Source of the DNA: Cryptomeria japonica
Taxonomy: Eukaryota > Streptophyta > Pinopsida > Cupressales > Cupressaceae
Assembly: GCF_030272615.1 (NCBI RefSeq)
Contig: NC_081409.1
Location: 242,297,332 to 242,361,331, forward strand
Direction: 5' to 3'
Length of the DNA stretch: 64,000 bases
Each line of letters starts with the position of its first letter. The stretch's first letter is position 1. Of the stretch, positions 57,260 through 64,000 are shown one piece after another. The position numbers and the translations under genes were made by a program. Under the pieces are notes generated by a model that saw only the letters and a list, made by a program, of their open reading frames with translations, was not told the origin of the DNA and searched no databases.

Positions 57260-57500
57260 GGTTGCGTTTTGGCGCTATTGAACTCGCTCTAGTGCTATCG
57301 ATACTTATGGTTTTAGCGCTATTGTTCTTACAATAGCGCTATTGTATCAAGTTCAACGCTTTTGGAACTGTTTTGGCACTTTTGACATTGTTTTGGCGCT
57401 ATTCACCCGGTTTCAGCGCTTTTGCCTCTCTGTCTTTCCCTTTCTTTTAGCGCGTTTGTGTTAAATAGCGCCTCTGTTCAAACATAGACTAGTGCTATTG
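57260..57500. repeat. GCGCTATTG/GCGCTTTTG repeats in leader
   Basis: About a dozen units of the type TTT[TC]AGCGCTATTG or TTTGGCGCTTTTG, spaced 12-30 bases, directly downstream of the primer site. The position matches leader cluster 2 of the other Tat-like element, but the sequence is different. Confidence 0.75.
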
Positions 57501-58801
57501 TAACAGAACGTTGTAAAAAAAATCTTGTAACCGAAAAAGTGAAAAATTTTAGGCTTGTGGAAGCCCCCCTTGGATATGGATTTTACTGACTAGTTGTTGT
57601 TTGTGCAGGTTTAAAACTCACCATTAAAAACCACAAACTTTCTTTTTGGTGCTTTAAAACTTGAACAAAGAAAATTTCCGTGCTTTCTAATTAGGGTCAC
57701 TTGTCTTTGGTGCATTAAAACTGAACAAAACAACATTTGTTTTCTTGCAAATTAGGAAACACACTTCATTTGGGACTTAAAATCAACAATTCCATTTTCT
57801 TGCATCAAACAAAAGAATTTACAAGCCACACTTCAAATTTTGGTGCAATTAAAACTTACAATCCACTTGTTCCAATTCTCGCAAGCGATTTACTTCATGC
57901 AAACGTGCTTTTTATTAAGTTGACCAGGATTTTATTTTCCTAGTTACTTAAACATATTGCCTTTGAAGTTAAAAAGAACATCATGATTGTTGGAGCAATA
58001 TCTCCAAATAGTTAGACCACATTGCGATGATGGGTTAAAAAGAACAAGTGTTTTTCGTGCTTGGCATGCTTGTGCAAAAATTCGGTCGAGTGGTCCTACT
58101 TCTAACACACACTATCCTCTCCCTTGGCTTTCGTGGTCCTAGGTGCAAGAGAAAAGTGTTAGTAACACTCAAAATTTTATCTTTTTAAGAGAGGCCTGCC
58201 AAGAGACACATCACTCTTGGGAATGACCTCGCGTGGTAAATCCTTCGAGCCGCTATAGAAATCAGGTGAGAGCGAAAGTTGTGGCCTTGGGTATAGCTGT
58301 TTTTATAGTGTAACTGGCCGAAAGGACAAATGGGCCCCACCACCAGTTACAAGGCTCTTAAGTGAGTCACTGCAGAATGAACTTATGTCCAAAAATATTG
58401 AACATGACTAAACACCTTTAAGTAGTAGCCCACCCGTTCTATTGATTGAGGATATTTGCGATATAATTTAGTGCAAGAGCATAGATGGTTTTGCTCCCAA
58501 GATACTCACCATACATATTTCCTTGAGTAGAAACATAGCTTTTTGAAAAGTCACTTATGGCTTGATAAAAGTGGTGACTCCCCCATCATAGGGATCATCT
58601 ATTTGTTATGCTCGTGCAAGACTTAGTATATCACATCCTTACCTGCCACGACGGGATTCATAAGGTATGTAGTACCAAAGTCGAAGAAATATCAAGATGT
58701 GGGCTAAATTTATCACAACTGGCCATTTGACCTTAGGGATAAAAAGTGTTTGAAGTGTGTTCGTTTTAAAGACCAAGTGCAAATTGAGCTGACTTCAGGC
58801 T
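57501..58801 (+). other. leader, no gene
   Basis: No supported frame. It is followed by a long open frame at 58802. Confidence 0.5.
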
Positions 58802-59416
58802 TTGGAAATACACCTTAAAAATACATCTAAAGGAAGGGTCATATACAAGTCTAAGGATTGGGTTGATCTAGACCCATACTCATTTGTGCCTTTTAGGCAA
58901 CATTCTTGTGTTTGTGTGCTTGCTTTGTTTTCTTGTCAAAGAAAAATCAGAAAATCACTTCCAAAAACAAAGTATTCATCCAACCAAACACACCAACAAC
59001 AAAGTGCAAACAACAAAAGTATCAAAAACTTTATGACCATTCTTCACATCTTGCAAAAGAAGAAGCGTCATCAGAATATCAACTTGAAAAGAAGACCATT
59101 AAACTCAAAGGCTTTGATCAAAAGGAGGAAATTCTTCTATATAAATAGACAAATCTTTGTCTCCCATAAAGTTTTCTTGTGTGACATGCGCCTCTACCTT
59201 CAAGGCAAAACAAACGAATTTGATTCAAAATCATTGAACCGCAGAGCTTTTATGCAATATAGAGCTCTGAGTTATCACAAAAACCAAGGAGGTAAGATTA
59301 ATCCCAACTTTTTCCCAAACGTCTGTATCACCTACAACACAGCCCGAGAAATACCACCAACACCCAAAAGGGAAGAGGTAGAGTTTGTCCCATTTGTAAC
59401 ACAAAGTTTTTATTGA
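58802..59416 (+). CDS. hypothetical leader ORF upstream of gag
   Basis: 204 codons, uninterrupted, Lys/Asn/Ser/Arg-rich and basic, with a short hydrophobic stretch (CVCVLALFSCQ) near residue 40. I recognise no domain. In Ogre, a Tat relative, an ORF1 of unknown function precedes gag; this frame has the right position. The composition gives no strong support for coding, and the first ATG (at 58802) has no supporting context. It could be chance. Confidence 0.3.
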   Translation: MEIHLKNTSKGRVIYKSKDWVDLDPYSFVPFRQHSCVCVLALFSCQRKIRKSLPKTKYSSNQTHQQQSANNKSIKNFMTILHILQKKKRHQNINLKRRPLNSKALIKRRKFFYINRQIFVSHKVFLCDMRLYLQGKTNEFDSKSLNRRAFMQYRALSYHKNQGGKINPNFFPNVCITYNTAREIPPTPKREEVEFVPFVTQSFY

Positions 59417-59860
59417 AGTTGAAAACATTTTTCATCCATTTCATCCATCATCACTTCATCATCAATCCGTTCCAACTCTCAAAACATTAAGAGGTTCTTG
59501 TCCCAAGTTCTCTTTTTAGATATTGCTTGAATCAAAAACATCACATCACTTTTTAGATTGTTTCTACATCTAGGATAAGCTCATCCTAAGAGACACATCT
59601 ACGCAGGTTAAAACTAGTTCATGAGTGAATCCTCTCATTACTAGGTAGTTCAATCTGTAACACATCTCAGATTTCTCTACACCTTATCACATCAAAACTT
59701 ATCAAACAAACAAGCAATTCAAAGAAGGAATTTCGGTTACATCTACCTTAAAAGTGCTAGAGATCCACGTGCAACACAATTCACCAAACATCAATCTTTC
59801 ATATCATCAAACAACTCATCATCATTATTCACACAACTTCAACAAAAGCTTGTAAGCAAA
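59417..59860 (+). other. 5' untranslated stretch before gag
   Basis: No frame. The gag ATG follows AAGCAAA at 59861. Confidence 0.5.
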
Positions 59861-61627
59861 ATGGCTCAAACTCGATCACAGTCAAGGCAACGAGAAATAG
59901 AAATGGAAGAAGAAGAAGAGGAAAATCTCAATGAATTTCAAGAAGCACTTGGAGGAAATGCGAATGACGAAAACCCAAGTACTCCTACTCCCGCAACAAT
60001 AGAAAGGGCTCAGCATAACCCTCTCTTTAACAGATTGTTTGATGAAATACTCAGGAGCAATGCGGATGCTCACTTCTTAAAACTCGCTCAAGAAGGAGCA
60101 AAACTCCCCTCTGACTTTGATCTTGCCCAATTAAGACAAGCATCAGAAAGACAAAGTCGCCATGAAGAGGAAAGAGGTAGAGATCCCATCAGATATAACA
60201 TTCCTTGAGGTAACCCACCACCTCGTCCTCCAACTGAAATGGAGATGTTGCGGCAACAAGTCGAGAATCTCGCCCAACAACTTCATAGTGGTGTCAAAAC
60301 TAACCAATTCTCACTCAATGACATCTGTCCCTATCCTTTTGATAGGAATCTTTATATGCCACCTTTTCCACGAGGATTTGAAACACCCAAATTCGAAAAA
60401 TATAGAGGAAAGGGAGATCCCCGCGATCATGTCAGAGAATTTCATTCCGCTTGTCTTGAAGTGGCATATGAAGACACCTACCTAGTGCGCATTTTTCCCC
60501 AAAGCTTGGGAGGAGCAACCACATCATGGTTTTCCCGACTATCAGGTGGCATTAGAACATTTGAGGAACTTATCCAGAAATTCCTCGCTCATTACTCCCA
60601 TAATATTGAACGCGACATCACCATGGCTGATCTGTGCAACACCAAACAAAAACTAGGTGAACTATTCTCAGTATTCCTACAACGATGGTGCCAAATGTCT
60701 AGCAGACGTTCTCTTCAGTTACCTGAACAAGAACTAGTGGAAATATTCATTTCCAACTTAAACGAAGAATTGGAATTTCACCTGGATGTCAAAGACACAG
60801 ACTCTTTTAATGATATGATCACCAAGGGTTTGAAATGTGAAAGGGCACTTATCAAAAAAGGACTCATCAAAATCTATAATGAACCAAAGGATGGTCCTCG
60901 CCCATGCTTCAATAGTGATAAACCAAGCTTCTGGAACAAAAATAAGAATATCGTCAACGATGGGGTTGTGGATGCTAGGACTATACAAAATGCACAACCT
61001 GTGGTTCGGTTTGCAGGACAAAATCCTTCACCTCAGAACAACATGAATGTTCCTTCGAATCAAGGTCGCATCACATCTCACGATGAACCAAGACCTCGTC
61101 AGCAAAAATAGAAACACACATACACTCCCTTAGGGGAACCCATTGAAACAGTATTACGACAACTCATTTCTCAAAATTTGGTCACTCTCCCTAAAACATC
61201 AAACTATGAGCCTCAGGTCAAACCTACATGGTGGAGAGATACTGAACACTGTGATTTCCACCAAGGAAGAGGACACAAGACAAGTAATTGTCACCGATTA
61301 AAAGATCTTATTCAGGATCTTATTGACCGAGGAGAAATTGAAATAGAAGGACATGACCCGAAAACAACAAATAATGATCATCTGATGTTCAAAAATCCAC
61401 TTCCATCACAAGATCAAAGGGGTCCTTCTACTTCCAGGCGAGGCATTGATACCACTGATTATACACAGGCTGCGTATAATTACACTGTAAATCACCTATA
61501 TGATGCCAATGAACAAGTTGCAACTATAACTTTCAAGAATCCCAACTCAAATTGTAATGTTGTTACACGTCGTGGTAAGGTCACCATAAAGGTAGCTCCA
61601 CAGGGCACCACCTCTATCCCAAAGTAA
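59861..61627 (+). pseudogene. gag of Tat-like element 2
   Basis: One frame from ATG 59861 (MAQTRSQSRQREIEMEEEEEE), with stops at 60206 (TGA), 61109 (TAG) and 61625 (TAA) and no frameshift. An acidic N-terminus is followed by the gag domain (PKFEKYRGKGDPRDHVREF, VRIFPQSLGGATTSWFSRL, LCNTKQKLGELFSVFLQRW), the conserved SFWNKNKNIVNDGVVDART segment, and a knuckle CDFHQGRGHKTSNCHRLKDL at about 61249. It is a close homologue of the gag at 38220-40526. Confidence 0.9.
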
Positions 61628-61636
61628 TACAATCTT

Positions 61637-62717
61637 GTGGAACAATTAGACAAAACCCCTGCGCTTATATCCATTTTAGAGCTTTTGCGCCTATCGCCCT
61701 CTCATAAAACTATCTTGGATCAAGCACTCCAAGAGGCGTCAGTCCCTGCAAACCTGAATACAGACCAAATTCAAGCCATGGTTGGAAGTCTAAAGTCATC
61801 ACCTTGTCTCACTTTTTCCGAAAGTGACAACTCTTCCTTCCAACAACCTCATAACGCTTCGCTACACATTGAAGGCTTTATCAACCAGCATAGGATCAAG
61901 CGAGTCTTGATCGATAATGGAGCAAGCCTGAATATTTGTACACTATAGTTGGTCACAACATTGGGATATGCAATAGAATCAGTGGATCCTCATAAGAAGA
62001 TCACAATCCTATGACGATGCAGAGCGTTCCTCCTAAGGAGCTGTGGTACTACCAATCCGAGTGGGCCCCGTGGTAAAGCACATCATCTGTCAGGTTCTGG
62101 ACCTTCCTCTGCCATACAATCTATTGTTAGGAAGACCTTGGATACACGGCATGCAAGCCGTTCTATCTACCTACCATCAATGTATCAAGTTCCCACATAA
62201 TGGTGTAGAGATCACAATCTTGGGCGATGCAAATCCCTTTGCGTATTGCCATAATATCAGCCATCAACTAGAGATTACCGTTCCTAATAATAGAGAAGCC
62301 ATTTCCTCCACATCATATATAAGTCCCACCTCTCTTGCCAGTTCGAACACCACTATACCAAAGCAAGAAAAGCTTAAAATGAAGATAGCAGAGGAAGGTC
62401 CTGGGGAATACAACTTGAGTCAACTCTTTTGTGTGGGACAAATGCACACTTCTCCTCGAACACATGGTAAACCACAACATTTACTCCAGCAACCACTAAA
62501 CACGCCTGCATGTGCTTTGACGCCTTTCATCCTTGGAAAGAGTCAAGAAGAAGAAACCCAAGATGAGGACTTGGCAGAATGGATCTATAACGATCCCATC
62601 ACCACTGATATACCGAAAGTTAAACTTCATACAGATCAGTATGGCAAAGGTCTCCTCATTATGCAAAGAATGGGGTATGATGGTCAGAGTGCTTTGGGAT
62701 ATTGCAAACAAGGATGA
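61637..62717 (+). pseudogene. protease and G-patch of Tat-like element 2
   Basis: The frame continues from gag (NLVEQLDKTPALISILELL) into the retropepsin VLIDNGASLNICTL at about 61907 (Asp-Asn-Gly, where the relative has Asp-Gly-Gly). A TAG at 61946 and a frameshift near 62010 interrupt it. It resumes with VLPIRVGPVVKHIICQVLDL, LLGRPWIHGM and HQCIKFPHNGVEI. The G-patch-like motif YGKGLLIMQRMGYDGQSALG lies at about 62640-62700. TGA at 62715 falls at a likely Arg. Confidence 0.87.
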
Positions 62718-64000
62718 CATGAACCCTTGCTGCCAGAATTGAAGCCCAAAGATAATACAAGCCTAGGCTTTGAAAAGGAGATATTTCCTAAGCTCAGATG
62801 CAAAGGAAAACCCAGCAAACCATTATGTCAACCTACTGCAAAAAGAACACCTTTCATTATCAAAGTAGCCTCAAGCACCATCCCAACTGCCCCATCGAGG
62901 CACAAAACCCCAACACAACTATCACCAATGCCAATCATCCCACCAATCGAACCAATAATCCCATTCGCAGCAGCCATCACATCAATAACACCATTAGCAG
63001 CAGCAACTATATCAGAACCCGCAACAACATCTATGGCACCAACAGTTCCAGTAGAAGCCACTGAGTCAACACTGCCGATACTCCCTGTACCATATTCTTT
63101 TATCCCCATCAACCTTCCTGCAACACCAATCACTACAAAGGTACATCAACCAATCACACCTGCAGTATTTAACTCAAAAGACATCCTAGTATGGTATAGT
63201 AATCGGATGCTGGAAAGTGACTCAGAGACTGACTCACATGAGTGGGAATTTGATTCTGTACAACTTAACACTTCAGATGAGGAAGACACATCACCACCTC
63301 CACCACGCAAAGACATCCTTGTTTACGGAGAAGCACAGATAAAGACCACTTGGGTTCCTGAACTGGAAACATCTTCCACAGACCCTACGTCTCATCCTAC
63401 GCCTGATTCTGACAGGGAGAGTACCATCAACGACCTTCACCATAACGTCTTAACCCTCACTGATACATCTAACGCACTTAACCTAATCGATGAATTAATT
63501 CCCATTATCCACCCTGAACTCATCGAATGGAACCAACCAAATTCTCCATGCCTTGACTTCTTCCAAAATGATGAGGCCATCATTGACTTTTTAGAATTAA
63601 GGGATAACCTACCAAGTGGGAATCACAAAGCTGGATTTGCCATTGCACTTAATAGCACAACATACTTTGGGGCGGATGACAAACCTTTCAGTTGCAAAAA
63701 TATAACAATAAAACATGGATCTTCCAGTGAAAACCACACTGTGGCACTGTTTGATCCAACAAAAGTAAAAAGAAAGAGCGTATCCAATGGTGAAAACCTC
63801 TCTGAGGCGCCTGAGGATGAAGGGTTTGACATCCTCCCTGCTAATGCACAACATGAACGATCAACGATTCTCATTGAGGAAACCAAAGAATACAATGTGG
63901 GGACTCCTGAAAATCCTCATCTCATACATCTGGCATCTCTTCTCACTCCAGAGGAACAACCTAAATTTATAGAGTTCTTCCAGAAGCGTCAAATCAACTT
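62718..64000 (+). pseudogene. post-G-patch spacer of Tat-like element 2, open to window edge
   Basis: The frame of the previous entry continues without stop for about 427 codons to the window end. It holds a G-patch tail (SLGFEKEIFP), a Pro/Thr/Ala/Ile-rich linker (62880-63160) of low complexity, then an acidic region homologous to the minus-strand element (FQNDEAIIDFLELRDNLP, HKAGFAIALNSTTYFG, VALFDPTKVKRKSVSNGENL) ending FIEFFQKRQIN, just before where RT should start. The linker is absent or much shorter in the relative. Confidence 0.8.

Larger units (their letters stand above)
55211..64000 (+). mobile_element. Tat-like Ty3/gypsy element 2, 5' part only (runs off window)
   Basis: A 5' LTR (55211-57174), primer-binding site (57177), 2.7 kb leader, gag (59861), protease (61640), G-patch (62640) and the start of the spacer before RT are present. 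Gag and protease are homologous to the minus-strand element at 27212-43573, but the LTR (1964 versus 780 bases) and primer site differ, so it is a separate family. It has fewer stops and one frameshift near 62010. Confidence 0.85.

Overview
The window is plant nuclear DNA made almost entirely of nested, decayed retrotransposons around one broken host gene. Ty3/gypsy elements with very long LTRs, plant-type Ty1/copia elements, an L1-type LINE carrying an RNase H domain, and a host gene with a large intron all point to a big seed-plant genome. A conifer is my best guess, but that is inference: no diagnostic single-copy marker was found. There are no bacterial features, CRISPR arrays, rRNAs or tRNAs that I can support.

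Layout. 1-4623: 3' half of a gypsy element (family A) ending in a 1.64 kb LTR. 4624-7530: decayed L1 ORF2 whose 3' end is present three times in tandem. 8229-9480: direct-repeat cluster. 10614-15541: complete Ty1/copia element, target-site duplication (TSD) TGTCA, decayed polyprotein. 16369-26403: a 3'-truncated gypsy element split inside gag by a complete family A element at 16757-24609 (TSD AAGAG), which has one long gag-like frame and no RT or integrase. 27212-43573: complete 16.4 kb Tat-like gypsy element on the minus strand (TSD ACAAG). 43957-50031: intron-containing DCN1-like (cullin neddylation) pseudogene on the minus strand, with a gag-protease-only copia element (44983-49214, TSD TTTGG) in one intron. 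51403-52220: copia RT/RNase H relic. About 53800-54115: copia LTR end plus primer-binding site. 55211-64000: 5' part of a second Tat-like element running off the right edge.

The most interesting object lies inside the Tat-like element. Between integrase and the 3' LTR, on the opposite strand to gag-pol, is what looks like a complete gene: a TATA box at 28249, an ATG in good context at 28347, a 66-base first exon, a 926-base intron with consensus ends, and an in-phase second exon encoding a plant mobile domain (PMD) followed by an acidic/Gly-rich stretch and a probable coiled coil. It is now a pseudogene with ten in-frame stops up to position 30259. All ten are TGA or TAG, and no frameshift occurs over the PMD itself. 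Its intron carries a repeat motif that is the reverse complement of motifs in the 5' leader of the same element.

Decay across the window has a common signature. Premature stops fall mainly where relatives suggest Arg (CGA to TGA) or Gln (CAG to TAG), as expected from deamination of methylated cytosines in CG and CHG contexts, while frameshifts are rare in several elements. Four complete elements were delimited from matching LTR ends and identical 5-base TSDs, all read directly from the sequence.
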